Source: a bacterium (GTDB taxonomy: Bacteria; Bacillota; Clostridia; Lachnospirales; Lachnospiraceae). From it: 56,453 nt of DNA. This document shows positions 33,967-43,400 of this stretch, piece after piece. The translations under genes and the position numbers were made by a program. Numbering within the stretch: the first letter of the stretch is position 1; every line of letters begins with the position of its first letter. Below the pieces are notes generated by a model, which was not told the origin of the DNA, made no database searches, and saw nothing but the letters and a program-made list of their open reading frames with translations. The stretch covers positions 1-56,453 of the forward strand of contig JAUNJY010000028.1 in assembly GCA_030535455.1 (NCBI GenBank). The letters run 5' to 3'.

Positions 33967-34632
33967 ATGGGATATATTAGATTTGTGAAAGAGGAAATTG
34001 AGCTTATTAAGGAACGAGATCCGGCAATCAAATCTGCAAAAGAGGTTTTCTTATATCCTAGCTTTAGAGCAATTATGAAATATCGTGTTGCTCATAAGTT
34101 ATATCTTAGGAAACATTATTTCTTGGCAAGATGGATTTCGCAGAGAGCTGCAAGAAAGACGGGAATTGAGATCCATCCAGGGGCAACCATTGGAAAAGGA
34201 TTATTTATTGATCATGGCCATGGTGTAATCATTGGAGAAACCGCTATCTTGGGCGATAATATTACACTTTATCAAGGAGTTACCCTCGGAGGTACTGGTA
34301 AGGAAAAAGGAAAACGACATCCAACAGTAGAAGATAATGTAATGATCAGTGCAGGCGCCAAAGTATTAGGTTCCTTCACAGTCGGGGCTAACTCTAAGAT
34401 CGGTGCAGGAAGCGTGGTATTATCTGAAGTACCACCAAACTCTACTGTTGTTGGCGTACCGGGACGTGTCGTAAAACGAGACAATAAAAAGGTGCCAAGT
34501 GAAGATCTAGATCAAGTACATTTACCAGATCCAGTCCGTAACGATATCACAAGACTTCAGAGAGAAAATCAAGTCTTAAGAGAAGAGATGGGCCGCATCC
34601 TAGACCGTATCTCAGAATTAGAAAACAAGTAA
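33967..34632 (+). CDS. cysE: Serine O-acetyltransferase
   Basis: A 221-residue left-handed beta-helix enzyme that makes O-acetylserine for cysteine synthesis. Hexapeptide repeats run from about residue 60 to 175. [12 protein letters not shown] carries the catalytic His pair and [12 protein letters not shown] the acetyl-CoA loop. A coiled-coil-like tail ([13 protein letters not shown]) ends the protein. It lacks the long N-terminal helical domain of E. coli CysE, as is usual in Firmicutes. It lies under the Cys T-box, with cysS 64 nt downstream. Confidence 0.95.
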   Translation: MGYIRFVKEEIELIKERDPAIKSAKEVFLYPSFRAIMKYRVAHKLYLRKHYFLARWISQRAARKTGIEIHPGATIGKGLFIDHGHGVIIGETAILGDNITLYQGVTLGGTGKEKGKRHPTVEDNVMISAGAKVLGSFTVGANSKIGAGSVVLSEVPPNSTVVGVPGRVVKRDNKKVPSEDLDQVHLPDPVRNDITRLQRENQVLREEMGRILDRISELENK

Positions 34633-34696
34633 AAGAGTCACAGTATAGATGTATCTGTTTTTGTGAAAAATAGTAAGTATACCAGGAGGAAAGAAA

Positions 34697-36094
34697 ATGA
34701 AGATTTATAATACGTTATCAAAAAGTAAAGAAGAATTTGTGCCAATCGAGCCAGGAAAAGTTCGCATGTATGTTTGCGGACCAACTGTTTACAACTACAT
34801 CCATATCGGAAATGCAAGACCAATGATCGTATTCGATACCGTACGTCGTTATTTTGAGTATAAAGGATACGAAGTAAACTATGTGTCCAACTTCACTGAC
34901 GTTGATGACAAGATTATCAAAAAGGCAAATGAAGAGGGTGTTTCCACAGAAGAAATCTCAGAACGTTACATTGAAGAATGTAAAAAAGATATGGCTTCCA
35001 TGAACATCAAACCAGCAACTTATAATCCTAAGGCAACAGAAGAAATCGAAGGAATGGTTGCTATGATTGAAAACTTAATTGAAAAAGGATATGCATACGA
35101 AAAGAACGGTACTGTGTACTTCAGCACTCGTAAATTCGAAGGTTACGGAAAATTATCAAAGAAAAATCTTGATGATCTTGAAGCCGGCAGCCGTGTTGCA
35201 GTTGCAGATGAGAAAAATGATCCAATGGACTTCGTATTATGGAAACCGAAAAAAGAAGGCGAACCATCTTGGCCATCACCATGGAGCGACGGTAGACCAG
35301 GCTGGCATATCGAATGTTCGGAAATGAGCAAGAAATACCTTGGAGACCAAATTGATATTCATGCAGGTGGAGAAGATTTAGTATTCCCTCACCATGAAAA
35401 TGAAATTGCTCAATCTGAAGCAGCAAATGGAAAAGAGTTTTCAAAGTACTGGATGCATAATGCATTCTTAAATATCGACAACAAGAAGATGTCTAAATCT
35501 GAAGGAAACTTCTTCACAGTTCGTGAAATTGGTGAAAAATTTGATCTTCAAGTACTTCGTTTCTTCATGTTAAGTTCTCACTACAGAAGTCCACTTAACT
35601 TCTCCAAAGACTTAATGGACGCAGCTAAGAGCGGTTTAGACCGTATCAAGACTGCAGCTTATCATTTAGAACAATTAGAAGCACTTGCAGAAGAACGTGA
35701 ATTAAATGAACAAGAAAAACAAGTTTTAGCAGATGCTGAAAGCCTTACTAATAAGTTCAATGCAGCTATGGAAGATGATTTCAACACTGCGGATGCAATC
35801 AGTGCAATCTTTGAAATCGTTAAACTTTCCAATACAAATGCTACAAAAGATAGTGCAAAAGAGCTTATCCAAATTTTATTAAAGAAAATTGTAGTATTAT
35901 GTGATATACTTGGAGTAGAAGTAAAACACGTAGAAGAATTACTTGATGAAGAGATCGAACGTCTAATCGAGGAACGTCAAGCTGCAAGAAAGAATAGAGA
36001 TTTTGCAAGAGCTGATGAAATTCGTGATGAATTATTAGAAAAAGGCATTATCCTTGAAGATTCAAGAGAAGGCGTTAGATGGAAAAGAGCGTAG
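34697..36094 (+). CDS. cysS: Cysteinyl-tRNA synthetase
   Basis: A 465-residue class I synthetase. C27 (zinc ligand) in VCGPTVYNYIHIGN, the HIGN motif at 36-39, WHIECSEMS with zinc Cys, and KMSKS at 264-268 are all present. The length is normal. It charges tRNA-Cys; the T-box upstream of cysE responds to that tRNA. It is followed by mrnC, as in Bacillus. Confidence 0.97.
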   Translation: MKIYNTLSKSKEEFVPIEPGKVRMYVCGPTVYNYIHIGNARPMIVFDTVRRYFEYKGYEVNYVSNFTDVDDKIIKKANEEGVSTEEISERYIEECKKDMASMNIKPATYNPKATEEIEGMVAMIENLIEKGYAYEKNGTVYFSTRKFEGYGKLSKKNLDDLEAGSRVAVADEKNDPMDFVLWKPKKEGEPSWPSPWSDGRPGWHIECSEMSKKYLGDQIDIHAGGEDLVFPHHENEIAQSEAANGKEFSKYWMHNAFLNIDNKKMSKSEGNFFTVREIGEKFDLQVLRFFMLSSHYRSPLNFSKDLMDAAKSGLDRIKTAAYHLEQLEALAEERELNEQEKQVLADAESLTNKFNAAMEDDFNTADAISAIFEIVKLSNTNATKDSAKELIQILLKKIVVLCDILGVEVKHVEELLDEEIERLIEERQAARKNRDFARADEIRDELLEKGIILEDSREGVRWKRA

Positions 36095-36096
36095 GA

Positions 36097-36564
36097 ATGA
36101 CAAATAATACGGAAAACAATTTAACTTTAGATGGCAATCATTTTCATGAGTATTTATTGGAGACAATGAACTTACAGAAACATGATCCACGTCAATATTC
36201 GCCATTAACACTTGCGTATATTGGAGATGGAATTTATGATATCGTCATCCGAACAATTGTATTATCCCACGGCAATGCACCGGTAAACAAGCTGCACAAG
36301 ATTTCAAGCAGTTTCGTTAAGGCGCAGGCACAAATGAATATGTACCATGCAATTGAAGAATTATTAAGTGAAGAAGAAATTGGCGTTTATAAAAGAGGAC
36401 GTAATGCGAAGTCTTATACTTCCGCTAAAAATGCAACCATCACAGAATATCGATGTGCAACTGGATTTGAAGCCTTATTAGGTTATCTTTACCTAATGGA
36501 CCGTTTCGATCGAATCTTAGAATTAATCAAGCATGGCTTTGAAAAATTAGATTTTAAAATGTAA
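36097..36564 (+). CDS. mrnC: Mini-ribonuclease III
   Basis: A 155-residue RNase III catalytic domain without a double-stranded RNA-binding domain; it matures the 23S rRNA ends. LAYIGDGIYDIVIRT carries the conserved acidic pair, and KRGRNAKSYTSAKNATITEYR and ATGFEALLGYLYL follow. The ATG at 36097 directly follows the cysS stop; an ATG at 36079 inside cysS would add six residues not typical of the family. Confidence 0.92.
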   Translation: MTNNTENNLTLDGNHFHEYLLETMNLQKHDPRQYSPLTLAYIGDGIYDIVIRTIVLSHGNAPVNKLHKISSSFVKAQAQMNMYHAIEELLSEEEIGVYKRGRNAKSYTSAKNATITEYRCATGFEALLGYLYLMDRFDRILELIKHGFEKLDFKM

Positions 36565-36595
36565 TGCAAATAGTAATGATAAATAGGAGTAGAAC

Positions 36596-37339
36596 ATGAG
36601 ATACGAAGAATTTACAATTGAAGGACGTAATGCGGTACTTGAAGCATTCCGTGCGAAAAAACCAATCGACCGTTTATTCGTTTTAGACGGATGTCAAGAT
36701 GGACCAGTAAAGTCCATTTTAAGAGAGGCAAAAAAGACTGATACAATCATTACTTTTGTAAAAAAAGAACGTTTAGATCAAATGTCTGAAACAGGAAAAC
36801 ACCAAGGTGTTATGGCTTATGCAGCAGCATATGAATATGCTGAAATCGATGATATGTTCAAGTTAGCAGAAGAAAAAGGTGAAGCACCTTTCATCATCTT
36901 ACTTGACAATATCGAAGATCCACACAACTTAGGAGCAATGATCCGTACAGCAAACCAAGCGGGTGCTCACGGTATCATCATTCCAAAACGTCGTGCAGTA
37001 GGTTTAACAGCAACTGTTGCTAAAGTAAGTGCTGGTGCAATCAACTACGTTCCTGTAGCAAAAGTAACAAACCTTGCTAACACAATCGAAGAATTAAAAG
37101 AACGTGGTATGTGGTTCGCATGTGCAGACATGGATGGCGAAGTAATGTACAACTGTAACTTAACTGGTTCTATCGGTTTAGTAATCGGTAGTGAAGGTGA
37201 AGGCGTTGGCCGTCTTGTAAAGGAAAAATGTGATTACATCACTAAGATCCCAATGAAGGGTGATATTGATTCCTTAAACGCTTCCGTAGCAATGGGTATC
37301 TTATCTTATGAAATCGTTCGTCAAAGAATGACTAAATAA
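36596..37339 (+). CDS. rlmB: 23S rRNA 2'-O-methyltransferase (RlmB-type SpoU)
   Basis: A 247-residue SPOUT methyltransferase. EGRNAVLEAFRA is the N-terminal substrate-binding domain; DNIEDPHNLGAMIRTANQAG, IGLVIGSEGEGVGRLV and DSLNASVAMGILSYE are motifs 1-3 of the knotted S-adenosylmethionine-binding fold. In E. coli the target is G2251; TrmH-type targets are possible. It lies in the conserved cysS-mrnC-rlmB order. Confidence 0.93.
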   Translation: MRYEEFTIEGRNAVLEAFRAKKPIDRLFVLDGCQDGPVKSILREAKKTDTIITFVKKERLDQMSETGKHQGVMAYAAAYEYAEIDDMFKLAEEKGEAPFIILLDNIEDPHNLGAMIRTANQAGAHGIIIPKRRAVGLTATVAKVSAGAINYVPVAKVTNLANTIEELKERGMWFACADMDGEVMYNCNLTGSIGLVIGSEGEGVGRLVKEKCDYITKIPMKGDIDSLNASVAMGILSYEIVRQRMTK

Positions 37340-37366
37340 GTTAAACCAGTATAAATTCTGATTTCT

Positions 37367-37419
37367 AAGGAAGAGAACTTTTAAATGGGCATTGTAAATG
37401 CAAATTTAAAAGCTTCCTT
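37367..37419 (+). terminator. Terminator-like hairpin before sigH
   Basis: AAGGAAG and CTTTTAAAT pair with ATTTAAAAGCTTCCTT across a 4-nt bulge. No T-run follows. It may end or process the rlmB transcript and leave sigH on its own promoter. Confidence 0.5.
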
Positions 37420-37510
37420 CTCTAGAAATGTACATAAATGTAACGATAGCATGGTTTACTATTCCTATTTATATAATTACTATAAGTATTGATGTGGGAG
37501 GTGAAGTTTG

Positions 37511-38146
37511 ATGCCATATGAAAGATACAAAGCCTATACGGATGAGGAAATCCTAGTGTTAATCCGTAAGGAAGATGAGCGGGCTATGGAATGTCTGTTA
37601 GAACGATATAAATATTTAGTAAGACAGAAGGCAAAGGCCTTATTTATTATTGGTGCAGACCGTGATGACTTAATTCAAGAAGGCATGATTGGTCTTTATA
37701 AGGCAATTCGAGATTTTAAAGAAGAGAGAGAAAGCAGTTTTGCCACATTCGCAGACCTTTGTATCTCAAGACAGATTTATAGTGCCATCAAGACTTCCAA
37801 TCGTAAGAAGAACCGCCCACTGAATACATATGTCTCTATCTATGCTCCAATTACCAAGGAAATCAGTAATAACGGACAGATTCTGTCTATTATGGACCTC
37901 ATTAGTTCAGAAAGAACCAATCCTGAAGAGATGGTTATTGACAAAGAAAGTACGAATATGATAGAATATGAAATTGAAAGGCGACTTAGCTTATTCGAGC
38001 GAGAGGTATTCCAATTGTTTATTTCAGGAATGAAATATACAGAGATTGCCCGGGTGCTTAATAAGGAGGCCAAATCCATTGACAATGCATTGCAACGGAT
38101 TAAGCTTAAGTTAAACATCATCATGAAAGAAGTAAGTAGCCGATAA
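37511..38146 (+). CDS. sigH: Sporulation sigma factor SigH
   Basis: A 211-residue sigma-70-type factor that starts the sporulation cascade. Region 2 reads LLERYKYLVRQKAKALF and DRDDLIQEGMIGLYKAI, region 4 LFEREVFQLFISGMKYTEIARVLN. Position after cysS-mrnC-rlmB is the conserved site of sigH; the usual yacP (NYN nuclease) gene between rlmB and sigH is absent. GGGAGGTGAA precedes the ATG. Its presence implies a spore former. Confidence 0.95.
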   Translation: MPYERYKAYTDEEILVLIRKEDERAMECLLERYKYLVRQKAKALFIIGADRDDLIQEGMIGLYKAIRDFKEERESSFATFADLCISRQIYSAIKTSNRKKNRPLNTYVSIYAPITKEISNNGQILSIMDLISSERTNPEEMVIDKESTNMIEYEIERRLSLFEREVFQLFISGMKYTEIARVLNKEAKSIDNALQRIKLKLNIIMKEVSSR

Positions 38147-38165
38147 GACAATTACATAATCATTT

Positions 38166-38238
38166 GCTGCTATAGCTCAGTCGGTAGAGCGTCACATTGG
38201 TAATGTGGAGGTCACGGGTTCGATTCCCGTTAGTAGCT
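38166..38238 (+). tRNA. tRNA-Thr(GGT)
   Basis: A 73-nt cloverleaf: acceptor GCTGCTA/TAGTAGC with one G-T pair, D arm GCTCAGTCGGTAGAGC, anticodon loop TTGGTAA (GGT), T loop GGTTCGATTCC. CCA is not encoded. It follows sigH by 20 nt. Its 3' end recurs, decayed, at 43401-43428. Confidence 0.95.
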
Positions 38239-38302
38239 TATATTTGAAACATTGAAAACCCTGTATTTATAAGGGAGAATGGCAATGAAGAGTTATATTG
38301 CC

Positions 38303-38344
38303 GCAGAAAACGGTGTGACCACAAGGTCATGCCGTTTTTCTGCG
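38303..38344 (+). terminator. Terminator after tRNA-Thr
   Basis: CGCAGAAAACGG pairs with CCGTTTTTCTGCG, with an inner TGACC/GGTCA stem. It overlaps a 33-codon Cys-rich ORF (38285-38386, preceded by AAGGGAG) that is probably not a gene. Confidence 0.82.
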
Positions 38345-38547
38345 TTTATAGGTTGTTTCTGTAATTGCGGGTGTATTCAGTACTGAAATATTGATTTCAT
38401 CAACGAAATTAAAGTGAATTTTGACTTTCTGCTTGCGTTTTCCGTTTCTGCTCTATGTTATAATTAGTAGCTGTTTTTTATCAGCATATCAACAGCCTTT
38501 ATCATCCAATAGTTTGACTTCTATATGGAGGCAGTGGATATCATTGG

Positions 38548-39915
38548 TTATTCGTCTATATCGTTCGGAATAGGGATTAAGATACTCAGCTTGAATTGTT
38601 CGCCCTCCATATGCACATTCAGTTCGCCATGGTAGCGTTGCGTGATATTCTGAATACTTCGCATGCCGAAACCGTGTTCGCTTTGATTTGGTTTTGTTGT
38701 CACGGGCAGTCCATCGTAAAAAACGAGATTCTGCTGGCAATAGTTTTCAATGCGAATAAGTACCATATTCCCTTTACGTAGAATGTTAACAGACAGGAAT
38801 CGTTTGTCAATTGGATCCACTTTCATAGCACTCTCAATCGCATTTTCCAGAGCATTTCCCAAAAGGGTATAGAGATCAATAGGGTCGATAAAGGTAACCA
38901 CTTTCCCGTCTGCCATACATGTCCATTGAACACCAAGCCGATCACAATGCAGAAACTTTTCAGTGAGCAATTCATCAAGGCTTGTGTTACCCGTATGTAT
39001 ATGGCTATCGTAAATCATGATGTCTCTCTCTAATTCTTGAAAAATTCGCTCGCGATTAAGCGCACTATTCTCAGAACGAAGTAAAGAAATTTGATGCTTC
39101 AAATCGTGACATTTATGGTTAATGGTTTCAATCGTTTCTTGCATCAGTTCGTATTGCTGCTGATGTAAAAGATGCAGATGCTTTTCCTCTATGCAAGTAG
39201 CTCTAACCTGCTCGCCCATTTTATGAAGGAGGAGCATAGCAAGTAAGCAAAGTGATAACAGAAGGTCATAAACCAATACAAGACGAAATATCACAGTATG
39301 GTTTTTATCATATAGCGCCTTACCAATTGACCCCATTACGACACTTGATAGCATAGCCACCAACATGATGATGAGCATTTTCCCACAAGAAAATCTATAT
39401 TCACCATGTTGTGGAAGTTGCCGTGCAAACAGAAAGTAAAAAGACACATATATGACTGCCATTATGGTAAGTTCTAACCAGAGTGTATGAACTACCATTG
39501 TACCCGTTCCGCGATTTGCCGACATGGGGGATAACGCTACATATAGGGTATATGCGAAATCTTGTGTAATATAGGAACAAACTGCGCCGCAAAACGACTT
39601 TGTGAAGTTGAGTTGACAGCAAAATCTGAATAGCATCGAAATTATAGTAACGTTCAAAAGTAACATAATGCAAGCTGCAATCCCTAGATAAAGGCATCCC
39701 TTGGCAAAATGTGTAGCCATCAGTGCTATACCGATTGATGCCCAATGTCTGAAAGATGCAAGAAACGGAGATAGTAAGAGACATATTACTACGCCGCTTC
39801 CCAAACGTAGCAGCCAGTTTTTCTTTTTGTTTAGTGGAATCATGTATAGCAATGCCGTCATTAAGCAGGTTTGAAGAGTGCCAAGGGAAAAAATTGTATT
39901 TGGATTGTATATCAT
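38548..39915 (-). CDS. AgrC-like GHKL sensor histidine kinase
   Basis: A 455-residue kinase with about six or seven N-terminal membrane helices (1-235), a coiled linker, a phospho-acceptor His in INHKCHDLKHQI, N-box LGNALENAIESA and G-box HGFGMRSI. It is of the AgrC/ComD/LytS-like type that senses peptides or other extracellular signals. No AgrB/AgrD pair is visible nearby. It starts 3 nt after the response regulator stop, behind GGGGAGG. It probably phosphorylates that regulator. Confidence 0.9.
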   Translation of the reverse strand: MIYNPNTIFSLGTLQTCLMTALLYMIPLNKKKNWLLRLGSGVVICLLLSPFLASFRHWASIGIALMATHFAKGCLYLGIAACIMLLLNVTIISMLFRFCCQLNFTKSFCGAVCSYITQDFAYTLYVALSPMSANRGTGTMVVHTLWLELTIMAVIYVSFYFLFARQLPQHGEYRFSCGKMLIIMLVAMLSSVVMGSIGKALYDKNHTVIFRLVLVYDLLLSLCLLAMLLLHKMGEQVRATCIEEKHLHLLHQQQYELMQETIETINHKCHDLKHQISLLRSENSALNRERIFQELERDIMIYDSHIHTGNTSLDELLTEKFLHCDRLGVQWTCMADGKVVTFIDPIDLYTLLGNALENAIESAMKVDPIDKRFLSVNILRKGNMVLIRIENYCQQNLVFYDGLPVTTKPNQSEHGFGMRSIQNITQRYHGELNVHMEGEQFKLSILIPIPNDIDE

Positions 39916-39918
39916 ATG

Positions 39919-40623
39919 CTATCCTCCCCAATAAGTCATCAGTGCATTCATAAACAACTTATGTTTGCTTCGGCTGATTTTAAGAAAATGTTCACCTAGC
40001 TGTACCATATCTCCCTTTAGCCCGTCCACAAAACGCAAATTTACCAGATAGCATTTGTTGCAGCGGGAAAAGCCGAATCTTTGGAGCTCTTCTTCCATGA
40101 TTTTTAGAGATTTTCCACTTGTGGAAGAAATGACTTCATTTTTGAGATGATAGATCAGAGAATGATTTTGCACCTCTATATATAGAATTTTTTCTATAGG
40201 CAGCTTCTTCACACTGTTTTTTCCACGAACAATTAAGGAGTCAGAGGAGTTTGTCTGCAGGAGCCTACAAACGCGCCCCATTTTCATTGCAAAGCTATAA
40301 TAATTGACAGGCTTAAGAATATAATCCAGTGCTGATACCTCATAGCCGCTTACGGCATACTGTGCCATGTTCGTTACAAAAATCAACAGCGTTTTTATGT
40401 CAATTTGCCGAAGCAGCTTTGCTATCTCAATGCCATTCATCTTTGGAAGTTCAATATCCATAAAAATAACATCCCAACGTGGCTGATAATCTGCAAGTAA
40501 TGCTTCTCCATGGGAAAATGCTGTAATCTCAATGTCAAGATTGTTGTCATTTCCATACGTTGTAAGATAAGACTGTAAACACTGCATGTCGGATTGTTCG
40601 TCTTCGACGATTGCAATATTCAT
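39919..40623 (-). CDS. LytTR-family response regulator
   Basis: A 234-residue regulator. The receiver has the acidic pair in IVEDEQSD, phospho-acceptor Asp in VIFMDIELPKMNG and switch Lys in ILKPVNYY. The LytTR DNA-binding domain follows from about 130 (LPIEKILYIEVQNH, GFSRCNKCYLVNL). I chose the ATG at 40623, preceded by GGAGTG; the frame extends 47 codons further but that sequence is not receiver-like. It probably binds the direct repeats just upstream and controls the divergent effector gene. Confidence 0.9.
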   Translation of the reverse strand: MNIAIVEDEQSDMQCLQSYLTTYGNDNNLDIEITAFSHGEALLADYQPRWDVIFMDIELPKMNGIEIAKLLRQIDIKTLLIFVTNMAQYAVSGYEVSALDYILKPVNYYSFAMKMGRVCRLLQTNSSDSLIVRGKNSVKKLPIEKILYIEVQNHSLIYHLKNEVISSTSGKSLKIMEEELQRFGFSRCNKCYLVNLRFVDGLKGDMVQLGEHFLKISRSKHKLFMNALMTYWGG

Positions 40624-40701
40624 TCTGCACATCACTCCGTTTCTGTGTCCAAAATTCCAAAGTAATTGTATTACAATGGCCAACTGATGCCTATTGCAAT
40701 T

Positions 40702-40730
40702 TACGAAATGCAAGCTACCTTCTACGAAAT
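40702..40730 (+). promoter_or_regulatory. Candidate LytTR operator (21-bp direct repeats)
   Basis: TACGAAAT occurs twice with starts exactly 21 bp apart, each preceded by TT or TC. Direct repeats two helical turns apart are how AgrA/VirR-type LytTR proteins bind. The pair lies between the regulator gene and the divergent effector gene, 82 nt before the latter. Confidence 0.6.
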
Positions 40731-40811
40731 AAGGGTAGAAAAGCATACTTGCACACCGTATCATAAGAGTACATTTTTAATAAATTATATCATGAAAGGA
40801 GAACAATAAGA

Positions 40812-43100
40812 ATGAAAAGAAAACTGATTGTGATTTTGAATACAGCGTGCATGCTTCTGTGTATACTTCTGTGCATGCTTCCTGCCACAGTGTTGGCTGC
40901 AGACACAGAAGATAGCGGTGGAACGAACATGTATGATAATAGCGACTTTATCGAACTCGAACAGCCGGAGCTTACTGAGGAAACAAAACAAGTAATCAAA
41001 ATATACCAAAAAGATCCAACTTGGGAGAATTATTTGAATATGCGTGATATTGTAATTAAGAATTACAATGCCGTTCTCGTCAAAAAAGAGGCAAAGCTGG
41101 CTGAACTGAAAAAAGAAACAGCTGGAAAGCCGGGCGGCGCGGAAAAGGTTGCCGAAATGGAAGAAATCGTTCAGGAAATGTATATGACATACTGGAATCG
41201 CATCAATAGCACTATGCTCAGATTTACTGACTCCCGTCTTTTGAAATGGAAAGTATCAAACGCTTCAAAATACGAGTATATCCCCGTTATGGGAGCAGGC
41301 AATAGCATTTATGTTAAACGAACACCTGTCACAAACAAAGAATATGCGGAATTTATTAAAGCGAAGGAAGCCGAAGCGCCATCTAATTGGACGAATGGCA
41401 CATATCCCGCAGGTGAAGATAACCTTCCCGTGAACTGTGTCTCCTACGAGAATGCACGGTCATATTGCGCATGGCTGACAGAAACTGATGGTGTAAATAC
41501 ATATCGCCTGCCAAATGAAAGCGAGTGGGAACTAGCTGCTGGCCATATGCCAAAAGATGCTAGCTTTAACTGCGGTGTAGGTGACAGCAGAACACCCGTT
41601 GAGCAATATGCAGGGGTGACAAGAGGCGCCCATGGAGCCATTGATTTCTGGGGCAATGTTTGGGAATGGACCTCAACAATACGGTCTGAATCCAATGATA
41701 CAATTACCTTGGGTGTAAAGGGCGGTTCATGGACATCTAAAAGAACAGACTGCCGCACAGAATATCGCAAGGAAGGAAGAGATGCTACTGCCGGGTATGA
41801 GGATGTTGGTTTTAGAGTTATCCAAGTGGTAAATGGAGAAGAGCCGGAGCAATCGGTTGAGCTTGCAACACTTCCGGCGGCTGTTGTTTCAGCAACCGCT
41901 ACATCGTCTAGTACAATTGAGCTTTCCTGGCAACCGGTGGAGGGTGCAACAGAATACCAACTATTTGAGTATTATGAAAAGACGGGATTACTTAGCATGC
42001 TTGGACAAACTAAAGAAACATCGATCACGATAGATAATTTAAAGCCGAATACCACATATAGCTATATTGTTCAGCCAATCTCATACAGATCAATTTCAGA
42101 TAATGTGTCTTCTGAATATCGTGTATCGGCTACCACCAGAGAAGAGGATGTTACTCCTGCTTTTACTCCATCAACCTTTGCATTTTCAACGATAAAGACG
42201 GAAGTAACAGTAGGGAGTCAGCTTGTAGTCAAATTGTCGAGTTCCGCTGATGTTGCAGCAGTTAATATTAACGGAGAAGCAGCAGAAAAGATTTTTGAGG
42301 GCACCAAAAAAGACGCTGTTACATGGAAAGCTGTATTGACACCGACTAAAGCAGGCAATTACACTGTTAAAGCCATTGCGTATAACGAAGACAGCGTGGC
42401 TTCAGCTCCGATTACACAGACTGTAACTGTGCTGTCCCGCGGAAAAGGAACTGCAGCGGCTTCGCCAACTATGGAAATGTATGAATATAACGGAATGTCC
42501 TACTGGCTTTACAAACCGGCTAACGCAGAAGATAATATGCCACTTGTCGTTTATCTGCACGGCTATGAGAGTAAGAGTGACGATCCGAGTCAGCTTGTCG
42601 TTACAGATAAATTCTCTAAATGGTTGTACGAGGGGCAATTCGGAAGTGTCCCTGCATATATTCTAATTCCTCAGCTTTCCACTGAGCAGAGAGGGTGGAT
42701 TACCATAAAAGAGGATGTGATGGAGCTGATTAATGTGGTAGCGGAAGACTGCGTAATCGACAGAGCCAATATTAGCATGACAGGTTTTAGCATAGGTGGA
42801 AGTGGCGTATGGACTATTGGAGCTTCATATTGTGACACATTTGCTCGGATTGCTCCGTGTGCTGGAACTGTGACATTAACAAAGAATGTATTGACTAATT
42901 TGAGCACTTTAGAAATTCGAACCTTCATTGGTTCCGCTGACACAGTAATGGATCCACAGAACACCAGAGACTGCGCCGAGGCATTACTTAAAATTGGAAC
43001 ATCAATTGAGGTTACAGAATTTGAAGGAGCAACGCATACTGAGATTCCTGAGCTTGCTTATCTCAATTCAGACCTGATTAACTGGCTAATTGGGCAGTGA
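40812..43100 (+). CDS. Secreted SUMF1-like / FN3 / esterase multidomain protein
   Basis: A 762-residue protein. Signal peptide 1-30; helical segment 45-135; sulfatase-modifying-factor (SUMF1) fold about 155-340 with TPVTNKEYAEF, YRLPNESEWELAA, GNVWEWTS and GGSW; FN3 about 355-445; an Ig-like module about 450-540; and an alpha/beta-hydrolase about 550-762 with VVYLHGYES, nucleophile S660 in GFSIGGSG and His H742 in ATHTEIP. The SUMF1 part has C314 but not the second active-site Cys of formylglycine-generating enzyme, so it is more likely a lectin-like or structural module. The hydrolase resembles feruloyl/acetyl-xylan esterases. Probably regulated by the divergent two-component system. Confidence 0.8.
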   Translation: MKRKLIVILNTACMLLCILLCMLPATVLAADTEDSGGTNMYDNSDFIELEQPELTEETKQVIKIYQKDPTWENYLNMRDIVIKNYNAVLVKKEAKLAELKKETAGKPGGAEKVAEMEEIVQEMYMTYWNRINSTMLRFTDSRLLKWKVSNASKYEYIPVMGAGNSIYVKRTPVTNKEYAEFIKAKEAEAPSNWTNGTYPAGEDNLPVNCVSYENARSYCAWLTETDGVNTYRLPNESEWELAAGHMPKDASFNCGVGDSRTPVEQYAGVTRGAHGAIDFWGNVWEWTSTIRSESNDTITLGVKGGSWTSKRTDCRTEYRKEGRDATAGYEDVGFRVIQVVNGEEPEQSVELATLPAAVVSATATSSSTIELSWQPVEGATEYQLFEYYEKTGLLSMLGQTKETSITIDNLKPNTTYSYIVQPISYRSISDNVSSEYRVSATTREEDVTPAFTPSTFAFSTIKTEVTVGSQLVVKLSSSADVAAVNINGEAAEKIFEGTKKDAVTWKAVLTPTKAGNYTVKAIAYNEDSVASAPITQTVTVLSRGKGTAAASPTMEMYEYNGMSYWLYKPANAEDNMPLVVYLHGYESKSDDPSQLVVTDKFSKWLYEGQFGSVPAYILIPQLSTEQRGWITIKEDVMELINVVAEDCVIDRANISMTGFSIGGSGVWTIGASYCDTFARIAPCAGTVTLTKNVLTNLSTLEIRTFIGSADTVMDPQNTRDCAEALLKIGTSIEVTEFEGATHTEIPELAYLNSDLINWLIGQ

Positions 43101-43218
43101 GATGTGAACAGCAAGCAGTAATCTAGGATGTGAGTTTAATGTAGTCCTATTATCAAGTGATTACTTTCCTAAAAAGCTATAGACATGATATTAAACTTCT
43201 AAACTGTATAAATAAAAG

Positions 43219-43270
43219 GTACAAATAGCCGTGGGCAACCCCATGAAAGTCGGCCCACGGCCATTTGTAC
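43219..43270 (+). terminator. Strong hairpin downstream of the esterase gene
   Basis: GTACAAATAGCCGTGGGC pairs with GCCCACGGCCATTTGTAC with one mismatch. No T-run follows on the plus strand; TTTTATTT follows on the minus. The rest of this 512-nt gap holds the tRNA remnant, a terminator and nothing else seen. Confidence 0.6.
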
Positions 43271-43400
43271 ATAGATATTTGTAAAACATATTTGTGCTAC
43301 ATAATAATAACCGCATCTATTAAGATGTTAAAGCGTTATTTGGCAAGCTGAAAACTGTAATGTGGATATCCATGAGGCCGTTTTTGTTTGAGAGTTCAAC

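Noticed and set aside
40624-40764. N-terminal extension of the LytTR regulator
   Set aside because: The extra codons cover the operator region and do not fit the receiver fold; a ribosome binding site supports the ATG at 40623.
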